Assembly: GCA_913063375.1 (NCBI GenBank)
Contig: CAJXXR010000023.1
Location: 1 to 43,896, forward strand
DNA from: an uncultured Flavobacteriales bacterium
GTDB lineage: Bacteria > Bacteroidota > Bacteroidia > Flavobacteriales > CAJXXR01
Length of the DNA: 43,896 nt
Direction: 5' to 3'
In this document: positions 15,172 through 23,261 of the stretch, piece after piece
Position numbering within the stretch: the first letter of the stretch is position 1
Layout of the letters: each line of letters opens with the position of its first letter
Position numbers and translations under genes: made by a program
Notes under the pieces: model-generated
The model's input: only the letters and a program-made list of their open reading frames with translations
What the model was told of the DNA's origin: nothing
The model's database searches: none

Positions 15172-16104
15172 ATGAAAAATGTACTATGTCTAGTTGCCAT
15201 TGTAATGGGGACTAGTTTATCGGCGCAGGTCAAATTAAATGGTGATGATGTCCTTATCCAGTTTGAAGATTTTATGGGAGATGGAATTTGCAATAACCCT
15301 ATTTCGGGAGCGTTGAATTCCGAGAATTGGATGGTTACAGGAATGAGTTCTGGAAATATTTTTTTTGATGATTGTGCTATTGAACTTGGTGATTTTGCAA
15401 GAGGATATTCTGTAGGGGGTGTCGGTTCAGGAGGGATTTATGCCTTTCAAGTCAATGAAGATCAAATAGGACTTGGTGTTCAGGCTACCTCTTCAGACTT
15501 TAGCCCTGGAGCTGTTATTTTAAGATTACAAAACACTTCAAACATGCGGATTGACGGGTTAAAGTTTTCATTTGATTTATGGATTAATAACAATGAAAAT
15601 CGCTCGAGCTATTGGAATACTTCAGTGGGACGAGATTTGGACTCATTAATCTTAATACCTACAATGTGTGACACATCAAATCAAGGAGGGGATTTGAATG
15701 GTTTCGTCTTGTCTAGCTTTGAAGAAAACCTAGATGATCTAAAAATAGAGCCAAATTCCTATTTATTTCTAAAATGGGAAAGCGGAGATATTGCAGGTAC
15801 TGGTTCCAGAGATGAATTTGCAATTGCGAATATTCAAGTGTCCATGGGAAAGAATTTGGAAGAATCACCAAATCAAAGCGCTTATTATTCTCCGGGGAAA
15901 TGGAATAATGAGATCCATATTGATATTTCAAGATTAGAAGGGTTGGTTAAGTATAGTATAGTTGATCCTAACGGCGAAATAGAACTACTAGATTCCGTGG
16001 AAAATGAGTCACAAATTTTACTTGATTTCCCTGATAGTCTTGATGGCCACTTATTACATATTAATCATAAATCAAAAGACAGGTGGATAGAATTGCATAA
16101 GTAA
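15172..16104 (+). CDS. Secreted protein of unknown function, possible T9SS cargo
   Basis: A 310-aa exported protein with signal peptide MKNVLCLVAIVMGTSLSA cut before QVKLN. Residues about 30-225 resemble the beta-sandwich module found in Bacteroidota extracellular nucleases and lectin-like proteins: a GWS/YSVGG.GSGG opening, IGLGVQATSSDFSPGAVILRLQNTS, then SYLFLKWESGDIAGTGSRDEFAIANIQV, which parallels the (I/F)WIRW.D....DDGLAIDDF pattern. No catalytic domain is seen. The last 65 residues (KYSIVDPNGEIELLDS...DGHLLHINHKSKDRWIELHK in outline) could be a divergent type 9 secretion sorting domain, with LLHINHK near GxYxVxI and a final WIELHK, but the match is weak. Single gene. Confidence 0.7.
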   Translation: MKNVLCLVAIVMGTSLSAQVKLNGDDVLIQFEDFMGDGICNNPISGALNSENWMVTGMSSGNIFFDDCAIELGDFARGYSVGGVGSGGIYAFQVNEDQIGLGVQATSSDFSPGAVILRLQNTSNMRIDGLKFSFDLWINNNENRSSYWNTSVGRDLDSLILIPTMCDTSNQGGDLNGFVLSSFEENLDDLKIEPNSYLFLKWESGDIAGTGSRDEFAIANIQVSMGKNLEESPNQSAYYSPGKWNNEIHIDISRLEGLVKYSIVDPNGEIELLDSVENESQILLDFPDSLDGHLLHINHKSKDRWIELHK

Positions 16105-16170
16105 TCTTTACTATTAAATAGGTGCAAGAGAAAGTTTGGCTATTGGTATAATTTTATCATCAGTTTAGAT

Positions 16171-16178
16171 TAACTTTG
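16171..16178 (+). promoter_or_regulatory. Probable -7 element for the 119-aa protein gene
   Basis: TAACTTTG matches TAnnTTTG and lies 21 bases before the ATG at 16200. The nearest upstream TTG (16143-16145) is 25 bp away, a little beyond the usual spacing. Confidence 0.35.
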
Positions 16179-16199
16179 CACCTATTAAGCGATCAATAA

Positions 16200-16559
16200 A
16201 TGGCAACTATTACAGCACAAGAACAGCATAGGCTTGCAATGAATATTGTAGGGAAATATCTAGAAAAAAACGGCTATGAATTTATAGCCATTAATAGTGA
16301 ATTGGGAACAAATCCACAATATGTGTGCTATAAAGAAAAACAGCTATCTTTCGTTATAGTGAAAAATGTTAAGTATCCCGAAGACCCTAACAGATATGAT
16401 GCTATTTGGATGGAAAGTATGAAACAACATGCAATCACTAAAAAAGCTGAATTGTATTTCGCAGGCGTTGGGTTGGCCAATGCAGAAAATATGGAATCAG
16501 ACTTATCTACAGATAGTAATTACTACATAAAGTTTGAAGGTTTGATACGTGTTCTTTAG
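16200..16559 (+). CDS. Conserved Bacteroidota protein of unknown function
   Basis: A 119-aa soluble protein with no signal peptide or membrane segment. It starts MATITAQEQHRLAMNIVGKYLEKNGYEFIAINSELG and continues with PQYVCYKEKQLSFVIVKNVKYPEDPNRYD and AELYFAGVGLANAENME. I recall homologues in flavobacteria, often mislabelled as Na+-translocating NADH-quinone reductase subunit F; there are no flavin, NADH or 2Fe-2S motifs to support that and only one Cys. The layout, an N-terminal helix with LEKNGYEFIA followed by strands containing charged residues, is reminiscent of the YraN/restriction-endonuclease-like fold, but no clear catalytic set is visible. It overlaps the 3' end of the convergent nucleoside phosphorylase gene by 4 bp. 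Confidence 0.8.
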   Translation: MATITAQEQHRLAMNIVGKYLEKNGYEFIAINSELGTNPQYVCYKEKQLSFVIVKNVKYPEDPNRYDAIWMESMKQHAITKKAELYFAGVGLANAENMESDLSTDSNYYIKFEGLIRVL

Positions 16560-17437
16560 CCTTTAAAAGAATGTAGTAATTCCAATACTTCTTCGATTAG
16601 TAAATTCATTGTGATGGTTGGATTAGATGAAAATTTACCAGATGTTCTTTCTGCAAGGATGGCATTGCAACTAATAGCTTTGTGTCCCATTAATTTTGCC
16701 AAAGCATAAATTCCAGCTGTTTCCATCTCTAAATTTGTAATCTCAGTATTGTGAATTTTCAATGTTGGCAATTCCTCCAAATTTACTTTCCAATCATGTT
16801 TCATTCTTAGCGACCTAGCTTGTGGACCATAAAAACCATTTGATGTGATGGTAATTCCATTTTTGAAAATTGGATTGTTAAAATGTTGCAATAAGGAATA
16901 ATCCGCCTGAACGAAATAGGGTTTTGCAAAATTTGCCTTCCATTTTGTTAAACGCTCAAATTCGATCGCTTCTTCGGTGTAAAAGTCGTCTGTTTCTCTA
17001 TAATGGTAGATAAAACCATCTAAGCCAAAAGCAGAATTTGATATAAGTAAATCATTACATTGTACCTTAGGGTGTAAGCTGCCACTCGTGCCAATTCTCA
17101 CTATAGTAAGGGAGGTTTTATTACTTTTAAGTTTACAATTGATTAAGTCAATATTAACAAGTGCATCAAGTTCATTAAGCACAATATCTATATTATCTAC
17201 TCCAATTCCTGTTGAGATTACGGATATTTTCTCATTTTTGTAAATTCCAGTTGTTGTATGAAATTCTCTATTTTGAGTTGAAAATAGTATTTCATCAAAG
17301 AATTCAGCGACTTGACTAACGCGCATTGGATCACCTACAGTAATTATTTTGTGGGCAATATCTTTAGGAGATAGGTTTAAGTGATAGATATTGTTATTTT
17401 CATTTAAAATTAACTCAGAGTTTGCAAATTGATCCAT
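16556..17437 (-). CDS. Nucleoside phosphorylase (PNP/UDP family)
   Basis: A 293-aa phosphorylase of the PNP_UDP_1 family, which splits nucleosides with phosphate to base plus (deoxy)ribose 1-phosphate. Signatures include VGDPMR at 34-39 (phosphate binding), STGIGVDNIDIVLNEL, IVRIGTSGSLHP, and NLEMETAGIYALA (ribose-binding Glu-Met-Glu). It is probably a uridine phosphorylase-like enzyme because of the hexameric-type GxPxR and EMET motifs, but substrate preference cannot be fixed from sequence. It is longer than E. coli Udp (about 253 aa). The ATG at 17437 is close to the divergent universal stress gene. Confidence 0.9.
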   Translation of the reverse strand: MDQFANSELILNENNNIYHLNLSPKDIAHKIITVGDPMRVSQVAEFFDEILFSTQNREFHTTTGIYKNEKISVISTGIGVDNIDIVLNELDALVNIDLINCKLKSNKTSLTIVRIGTSGSLHPKVQCNDLLISNSAFGLDGFIYHYRETDDFYTEEAIEFERLTKWKANFAKPYFVQADYSLLQHFNNPIFKNGITITSNGFYGPQARSLRMKHDWKVNLEELPTLKIHNTEITNLEMETAGIYALAKLMGHKAISCNAILAERTSGKFSSNPTITMNLLIEEVLELLHSFKG

Positions 17438-17474
17438 GCTTTCGTATATTTTTACCGTAAAAATAAATAAAATT

Positions 17475-18362
17475 ATGTCGCAAATAAATCAAACAATATT
17501 AGTTCCTGTCGGATTTTCTTCTCAATCCTTGATTGCATTAGAACAGGCGGTGAATGTGGCCAAAATGTTAGGAGCAGAATTAACACTTTTAAGTGTTATT
17601 GAGGAATCAGGTTTTTTTGCTCGTGTTTTTGGAGACACGAATGATGAGATAATGTTTGAATTAAAGAAGAAAGCTCAAGCTAAACTTGAAGAGTTAGCAG
17701 AAAATATACGTAAGAAAGAAAACTTAGAAGTAACCACTTTAGTCTCTAAAGGAAAAGTTTACCAAAAGGTTGTTGAGGTGTCAGAAATGATTAATGCTTC
17801 TTATATCGTAATGGGGACAAATGGACAACCTAAAGAGTTCCAGAAAAAATTGATTGGATCTAATGCTTTTCGTGTTGTAAGTACCGCAAACTGTCCAGTA
17901 ATTACAATTAAAGGGCAAACGCATTACGATGGTTGTAAACGTATCATTTTACCTTTGGATTTAGAGAAAGAGACTAAGGAGAAAGTAAAATATGCAGTTC
18001 AGCTAGGTAAATTATGGAATGCAACAATTAATATCGTATCCGTAGTAAATAGCTCTGATGACGAGGAAATGAGAAGGTTAAAAGGAACTGTTCGTCAAGT
18101 ACAGAGGTATATTACGGATAAAGGATTAGAATGTTCTTCTGAATTGGTATTACGATCTAAAGGAACCAGGTTGGTTAAGACCATTTTGGATTATGCTAAG
18201 GCAAAGGATGCTGATCTAGTTGTAATTATGACACAACAGGAGTTAGAGTTTACTCCTAACTTTGTTGGATCTTCTGCTCAATCTATTATTTATAATTCGG
18301 AAATTCCAGTAATGAGTATTCGACCTAGAGTTAGTGATAACTATAATTTTGATTTACCATAA
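17475..18362 (+). CDS. Tandem-domain universal stress protein
   Basis: A 295-aa protein with two UspA domains, about 1-145 and 150-295. The first has the start QTILVPVGFSSQSLIALEQA and the ATP-binding type loop MGTNGQPKEFQKKLIGSNAFRVV, near G-x2-G-x9-G-(S/T). The second has RIILPLDLEKETKEKVKYAV and a less perfect loop VIMTQQELEFTPNFVGSSAQSII, so the second site may not bind ATP. Tandem UspA proteins are stress-response factors in the cytoplasm. The ATG at 17475 gives the usual N-terminus; an ATG at 17436 would add 13 atypical residues and overlap the divergent start codon. Confidence 0.92.
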   Translation: MSQINQTILVPVGFSSQSLIALEQAVNVAKMLGAELTLLSVIEESGFFARVFGDTNDEIMFELKKKAQAKLEELAENIRKKENLEVTTLVSKGKVYQKVVEVSEMINASYIVMGTNGQPKEFQKKLIGSNAFRVVSTANCPVITIKGQTHYDGCKRIILPLDLEKETKEKVKYAVQLGKLWNATINIVSVVNSSDDEEMRRLKGTVRQVQRYITDKGLECSSELVLRSKGTRLVKTILDYAKAKDADLVVIMTQQELEFTPNFVGSSAQSIIYNSEIPVMSIRPRVSDNYNFDLP

Positions 18363-18378
18363 GGTACACTATATCATA

Positions 18379-18418
18379 CAAAAAAAAGACGGCACTATAC
18401 AGTGACCGTCTTTTTTTT
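18379..18418. terminator. Bidirectional terminator between usp and lptD
   Basis: AAAAAAAGACGG-CACT-ATAC-AGTG-(A)-CCGTCTTTTTTT: a GC-rich stem extended by CACT/AGTG with A and T runs on both sides. It serves the convergent usp and lptD genes. Confidence 0.92.
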
Positions 18419-18422
18419 GTAT

Positions 18423-20963
18423 CTAGAATTCGTAGAAATCTCTCTTTTTTGTTAGTTTCAAATCTTGTAGTACACTGGCCTTGACATTAATTGTAAAATT
18501 GAAACGTTGAATCGCTCCAACTGGTATCCAGTCGAAGGTCATTTGCCAGCAATGCAAATCCCTTACGAAACCTAGAGAGGTTGTGGAGAAATCATTATTA
18601 TCGAAATCATACCCACTATTGTAGGTGATTTTCCATTTGTCTGTTAAGTTAACGTCTCCATTGAAATTCAAGGTTTTTGATATCTCTGAACTGCCGTCTA
18701 AATTATTATCATAATTAAGCGAAAACCGGGTAGTAAGTGTCCATGGAGAATTAAAGTCTAGATAGGCATTCGGTCTTAATTTCACTCTTTCCAGTTCAAT
18801 CCTATCTTGTAAGCTCAAGTCTTCTTGATCCATATTCTCTACCTTTTCATCTAAACGCTCTTTAGCCTTTTTAGATCCGATAGAAAAGTTAATTGATGCA
18901 CCGATATCCCTTAGTGCGGGTAGTTTACCAGCTTCAAATGTAAATTCATTTATTTGTTTTCCATTTTTCACTTGATAGGGGTCAAAATTCCCATCCATGT
19001 TTATGGTGAAATTTTTACCTAATTTCGATTGCAGAGCAAAACGAATATAACTGAAATTAATTGAATCAGCATCTATGTCATAGGCAGAATTGAAATTCAA
19101 ATACTGAAGCAATTTAACTTTTGAGTAGGTGTTTGTCGTATCTCCTTTTTCCTTAATTTTCATTTCAAGGGTGTTCCCTAAACCAAATTGTATAGAGCCC
19201 CAATTTTGCTTTTTATCCAAAGAAGCAATTCCAGGCGTTGTGATTCCAGGAGCATTTCCATAATCTTTTAAGAAGGAAAAGTTTTCTCCAGTGCTGTCTG
19301 TTTGCACATACTGGTAATATCTGTTATTATCCAATAACTGACTTGGAGAGTAACTCCAAGAAACTTCTGGTGTCATGACATGACGGATTGCTTTAACTCT
19401 TCCTTTGTTTACAGGGAACATCCCATAGATGGTTGGGTGCACACGAAAGGAAATGTTTGCTTTAAGGTCATACAAATGGTAGAAACCGTTGTTAACAGTC
19501 GTATCTAAACTATTGGTATTGCTGTTCCATTCATAATCGAACTTCTCAAAGTAGGCATACCCACTATAATTAAGAGAAGGGGATATTGAGAATTTATCAG
19601 ATAAATTTAAACTTAGTCCAACTGGTACTTTATATTTTACAGTGCTTTTAAGATCCTTCCAAGTGTCTTGCTCAAATAAGGTGCTATCTGTAGCAGTCAA
19701 GGTGCTTTTAGCTGTTAGTTGTGGTGTTATACGGATGTCATTCCAAAATTTCCCCTTTGTCGTTTTCTTTGTTTTACTCCTAAAAGGGTAGATGGTTTGT
19801 GTATTTACAGTTAATTCTGGAATAGTTAAATTCACAATTTTATTACCTGTATTCTGTCTGTGTTTGGCTGTCAAGGAAGTTTTTAAGAAATTATTAAAAT
19901 AGTTTCTTGTATAATTTACACTTGAGGTTAATTCATTTTGTAACTGTGTATTTAAGTTACTTGAATTGAAATAATTGAAATTACTTGATCCAAAGTCGAC
20001 ATCCGCTGTAAGTCTTCCGAAAGGATTGGCTTTTGTATCTTGTCTATGGTTCCAAATAATTTTGTAATTAAGATCAGTGCCATTTGTAGTTCCTATATTT
20101 TTTGCATACTTCAAAAATAAATCCCCGTTATATTTGTAACGCTTGGCATAATTGAAGTTGTTCTCTAAAATATAACTACCGTTGGTGTAAAATGTTCCTG
20201 TTAATTTATTGTCCCAATAGTCACTAATTCCAACATAAAGTCCAAGATTATTCAAACTATACCCTTGCCTAGCGTTGAATCCATAATTCGGTAAAACAAT
20301 ACCAACGGATTTTTCATTTCCTAATGGGAAATAACCAAAAGGTATGAATAAGGGGGTATGTAAATCTTCAATTACAAGATGAGCCGGCCCAGTTATGATC
20401 TTTTTATCTGAGGTGTATTTTATCTTGTTAGTTTTTATATAGAAATGTGGAGTGTCTAAGTTACAGGTGGTAAATGTTCCATCCTTTAAATATAAAGAGT
20501 TGTTAGGGAGTTTTTTAATTTCTTTCCCAACAATAAAGCCATCACTTTCCTCTGTTTTTAGAGAATAGATTTTCCCTTTTTTAGTTTGGATGTTAAAACG
20601 TAATGAGTCAGCTTTAAATTCATCTTGTCCTTGAATAAAGACAGGTTTTTGTACGATTTGTAAGTTGGTATCAAGTACGCCTTTCGCGAAAACGGTGTTT
20701 GTTTTAAGGTCTATAGCTATAAATCCAGCGTTTAGTTTGAAATCACCAAAGGTAACTTCCGCTTCATTATATAGGTGAATAACTTCTTGATCTGGATAAC
20801 TAATTATAGAATCCTTAGCATCGTAGTTGATTTTTTCTTCAACCCCAGATTTTGAAGTTCCCTTTTTCTCCGTCTCCTGTGCTAGGCAGAAAGCGGAATT
20901 CAGAAAGAATACTCCTAAAAGGAGTCTGATATAGAAATGACTTTTAATCAAATTTGTGTACAA
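18423..20963 (-). CDS. lptD: LPS-assembly protein LptD (Bacteroidota type)
   Basis: This 846-aa protein is the outer-membrane LPS translocon barrel. After a signal peptide ending FCLAQ (about residue 29), the OstA/LptA-like N-terminal domain covers about 50-185 (EVIHLYNEAEVTFGDFKLNAG, VFIQGQDEFKADSLRFNI, GKIYSLKTEE). The motif TCNLDTPHFYIKTNKIKY follows, then IPFGYFPLG and a large beta-barrel to the C-terminal FYEF. LptE is not in the window. No ATG lies between the in-frame stop (TAA upstream at 21011-21009) and the signal peptide, so translation must start at TTG 20963 or TTG 20951. It is divergent from the amidase gene. Confidence 0.92.
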   Translation of the reverse strand: MYTNLIKSHFYIRLLLGVFFLNSAFCLAQETEKKGTSKSGVEEKINYDAKDSIISYPDQEVIHLYNEAEVTFGDFKLNAGFIAIDLKTNTVFAKGVLDTNLQIVQKPVFIQGQDEFKADSLRFNIQTKKGKIYSLKTEESDGFIVGKEIKKLPNNSLYLKDGTFTTCNLDTPHFYIKTNKIKYTSDKKIITGPAHLVIEDLHTPLFIPFGYFPLGNEKSVGIVLPNYGFNARQGYSLNNLGLYVGISDYWDNKLTGTFYTNGSYILENNFNYAKRYKYNGDLFLKYAKNIGTTNGTDLNYKIIWNHRQDTKANPFGRLTADVDFGSSNFNYFNSSNLNTQLQNELTSSVNYTRNYFNNFLKTSLTAKHRQNTGNKIVNLTIPELTVNTQTIYPFRSKTKKTTKGKFWNDIRITPQLTAKSTLTATDSTLFEQDTWKDLKSTVKYKVPVGLSLNLSDKFSISPSLNYSGYAYFEKFDYEWNSNTNSLDTTVNNGFYHLYDLKANISFRVHPTIYGMFPVNKGRVKAIRHVMTPEVSWSYSPSQLLDNNRYYQYVQTDSTGENFSFLKDYGNAPGITTPGIASLDKKQNWGSIQFGLGNTLEMKIKEKGDTTNTYSKVKLLQYLNFNSAYDIDADSINFSYIRFALQSKLGKNFTINMDGNFDPYQVKNGKQINEFTFEAGKLPALRDIGASINFSIGSKKAKERLDEKVENMDQEDLSLQDRIELERVKLRPNAYLDFNSPWTLTTRFSLNYDNNLDGSSEISKTLNFNGDVNLTDKWKITYNSGYDFDNNDFSTTSLGFVRDLHCWQMTFDWIPVGAIQRFNFTINVKASVLQDLKLTKKRDFYEF

Positions 20964-20983
20964 ATTGAAATATGCTATTTTTG
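20953..20983 (+). promoter_or_regulatory. Promoter of the amidase-mlaD operon
   Basis: TTG at 20954-20956, 19 bp, then TATTTTTG at 20976-20983 match the Bacteroidota consensus exactly. The leader would be about 115 nt long. The -33 element lies inside the first codons of the divergent lptD gene. Confidence 0.5.
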
Positions 20984-21065
20984 TTATATACCTAAAACAA
21001 AGGTTACTTTATACTAGCTATTACAGTTCTCTCAACGGATTGGCTGTAATTTCAGTATATTGTAA

Positions 21066-21077
21066 GCAAAATTTTGC
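21066..21077. repeat. 12-bp perfect palindrome between lptD and the amidase gene
   Basis: GCAAAATTTTGC reads the same on both strands and sits about 30 bases before the amidase start and 103 bases before the lptD start, a plausible operator position. The evidence is symmetry only. Confidence 0.3.
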
Positions 21078-21106
21078 CCAAAATTAACTAAAAATATCAT
21101 CTTATT

Positions 21107-22315
21107 GTGAAAAATTTTTTCCTTCCTTATTTTTTGATCTTCACATTCATTGTTTTCTATTCAGAAGCGCAGGAAATAAGCTCAACAATAAAAAGAATTG
21201 TAATTGACCCAGGTCACGGTGGTAAAGACCCCGGGAATTTGGGAACGGGTCGGTATAAAAGTAATGAAAAGGATATAGCTTTAAAAGTCGCATTGAAAGT
21301 TGGTGGATATATTGAGAAATATATTGAGAATGTAGAGGTGATTTATACCAGGAAAACGGATGTGTATCCTACTTTAGGTGAAAGAACCCGTATGGCTAAT
21401 AAAGCTAAGGCGGATCTGTTTATTTCAATTCATTGTGATGCCTTTGGAAAAGAAAGTGCACATGGATGTTCCTCATTAGTTTTGGGAGGAGGCAAGAAGA
21501 AAGGTGAAAATAGAATTGCAATTAGAGAAAATGCTGTAATCCTAAAAGAAGAGAATTACGAAACCAATTATGACAATTTTAACCCGAAGGATGAAGATTC
21601 CTTTTACACCTTATTATTGTATCAAAGCACCTACAGAGAACAAAGTTTATCTTTAGCTAGTAAGATTCAAGATCAATTCCGTAGAAGGGTAAGTAGAACT
21701 GATAGGGGGGTCAAGCAGCAACCTCTTTGGGTGACTGCACGTGTGAGTATGCCCGCAGTGTTGGTTGAATTGGGCTTTTTAACGAATAAGAAGGAAGAAG
21801 ATTTTCTGAATACAGAAAAGGGACAAGATTATATGGCTTCCGCTATTTTTAGGGCTTTTAGAGATTATAAAGTGGAACAAGATGCACTAGTCCAGCAGGT
21901 GAAAGCTAAATCTGAGTTGGTAATAGGACCAGCCGTAGATAATACCGATAAAACAATTGAAAAGATCCAGCCGGAAGATCTTGTTATCAAGGAGGAGGAA
22001 CCTACACCGAATACACCGAAAGCAACAGCCGTTACCTATGATGATCGAAATGATTTAGGTGTATTCTACGGCGTTCAAATATTTTCATCGCAGGGGAAAG
22101 CCCATTCTAGTGAATTTGCAGGCCTAAATCCAATTGTTCCTTTTATGGAAAATGGATTAATAAAGTACATTTATGGTAAAACAAATTCTTTAAAAGAAGC
22201 GGATACGCTAAAGGAAGATGCTAAAAATAAAGGATTTATGGATTGTTTCATTGTTGGGATGTACAAGGGGCAAAAAAAGACACTAAGTGAGGCAAGAGCT
22301 TTACTGAATAAATAG
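21107..22315 (+). CDS. N-acetylmuramoyl-L-alanine amidase (Amidase_3) with SPOR-like tail
   Basis: A 402-aa periplasmic zinc amidase that cuts the amide between MurNAc and the stem peptide. A signal peptide MKNFFLPYFLIFTFIVFYSEA precedes the catalytic domain (about 28-250). Zinc and catalytic residues are visible in VIDPGHGGKDPG, NEKDIALKVA, FISIHCDAF and the catalytic Glu in PAVLVELGFLTN. An insertion with Lys/Gly (GGGKKKGENR) and the linker lead to a C-terminal region (about 322-402, FYGVQIFSSQGK...FIVGMYKGQKKTLSEA in outline) that resembles a SPOR domain for binding denuded septal glycan. The start is GTG at 21107; no ATG is close. It is followed 44 bp later by the MCE gene. The lptD-amidase-mlaD order is frequent in Bacteroidota. 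Confidence 0.93.
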   Translation: MKNFFLPYFLIFTFIVFYSEAQEISSTIKRIVIDPGHGGKDPGNLGTGRYKSNEKDIALKVALKVGGYIEKYIENVEVIYTRKTDVYPTLGERTRMANKAKADLFISIHCDAFGKESAHGCSSLVLGGGKKKGENRIAIRENAVILKEENYETNYDNFNPKDEDSFYTLLLYQSTYREQSLSLASKIQDQFRRRVSRTDRGVKQQPLWVTARVSMPAVLVELGFLTNKKEEDFLNTEKGQDYMASAIFRAFRDYKVEQDALVQQVKAKSELVIGPAVDNTDKTIEKIQPEDLVIKEEEPTPNTPKATAVTYDDRNDLGVFYGVQIFSSQGKAHSSEFAGLNPIVPFMENGLIKYIYGKTNSLKEADTLKEDAKNKGFMDCFIVGMYKGQKKTLSEARALLNK

Positions 22316-22327
22316 GGTATTTTTGGT

Positions 22328-22335
22328 TACATTTG
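22328..22335 (+). promoter_or_regulatory. Possible -7 element of the mlaD gene
   Basis: TACATTTG matches TAnnTTTG and lies 24 bases before the GTG start at 22360. At the -33 position there is CTG (22304-22306, 21-bp spacer) instead of TTG, so it may be an internal promoter of the operon. Confidence 0.4.
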
Positions 22336-22359
22336 TACGTCGAACTAATATTATAGAAA

Positions 22360-23244
22360 GTGAGATTTAAGAAAGAAATGTTAATTGGCTTTGTTTCCTT
22401 GGTAGCCCTAGTAGGCCTAATCTTTGGAATTAAATTCGTAAAAGGGAACAACCCTTTTAAAAATAGCCAAATAGTTTATGCTATCTATGATGGTGTAGAT
22501 AATTTAAAGGAAGGGAATCCAGTACGGATAAGTGGCTTGAGTGTAGGGCAAGTTGTTGGTGTTGAACTAATGGGGAATTCCAAAGCCGAGGTATTGGTTA
22601 GCATAAATCTAGAGACTAAGTTTCAAATCCCTAAAAACTCAAGTGCTCAAATTATAGATATGGATTTCATGGGCTCTAAGGGGATTGATTTAAAGCTTGG
22701 AGATTCTAAAGAAATGTTGTCTTTGGGAGATACGTTAAAGTCGGAAGTGGCGAATGGCGTTTTGGCTGATTTGAAAAATGATCTTATGCCATTTTCAGAA
22801 AAAATGGAAGCGTTTATTGCTGGTTTTGATAAAACTCTCAAATCTATTAAAATAACTTCTGATAGATTGAATGTTGAATTGGCTGGGATGAATGGCAAAA
22901 TAAGTCAATCACTAGATAATTTTAATGATCTAAGTGTTGCTCTGAAAACGACAGCAGAAGGTGCTAATGTAGTATTTAAAAGTATTCAAGGGAAAGTTGA
23001 TTCTGTAAATGCAGACGGCTTGAATAAATTAGTCACAGAATTTCAAACTTCTTCAAGGAATCTGAATGACTTATTGGAAGGGATTAGTAATGGAGATGGA
23101 ACTATGGGGCAGTTAATTACAGATGAAGGTCTGTATGAGAACATGCTGAACTCAACTAAGGAGCTTGAGAAGCTCTTGATTGATCTGCAAGAAAACCCTA
23201 AGCGTTATGTTCATTTTTCTGTATTTGGAAAAAAAGATAAGTAA
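22360..23244 (+). CDS. MlaD/MCE family protein
   Basis: A 294-aa MCE protein with one membrane anchor (about residues 6-25), then GNNPFKNSQIVYAIYDGVDNLKEGNPVRISGLSVGQVVGVEL, the classic MCE/MlaD opening, with the domain ending near 115 (SKGIDLKLGDSKEML). The remaining 180 residues are predicted mostly helical, as in MCE proteins whose helical tails form a tunnel across the periplasm. MCE proteins carry lipids between the membranes and usually need a permease (MlaE) and ATPase (MlaF), which are not here. GTG at 22360 was chosen because it keeps the basic RFKK residues before the helix; an ATG at 22378 would drop them. Confidence 0.9.
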   Translation: MRFKKEMLIGFVSLVALVGLIFGIKFVKGNNPFKNSQIVYAIYDGVDNLKEGNPVRISGLSVGQVVGVELMGNSKAEVLVSINLETKFQIPKNSSAQIIDMDFMGSKGIDLKLGDSKEMLSLGDTLKSEVANGVLADLKNDLMPFSEKMEAFIAGFDKTLKSIKITSDRLNVELAGMNGKISQSLDNFNDLSVALKTTAEGANVVFKSIQGKVDSVNADGLNKLVTEFQTSSRNLNDLLEGISNGDGTMGQLITDEGLYENMLNSTKELEKLLIDLQENPKRYVHFSVFGKKDK

Positions 23245-23261
23245 AAAGTAATAGACAATTT

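Noticed and set aside
16200..16559. NADH-quinone reductase subunit F
   Set aside because: The protein is far too short and has none of the flavin, NADH or Fe-S motifs.
17436..17474. Earlier ATG for the universal stress protein
   Set aside because: The extra 13 residues do not fit the family N-terminus and the codon overlaps the divergent start codon.
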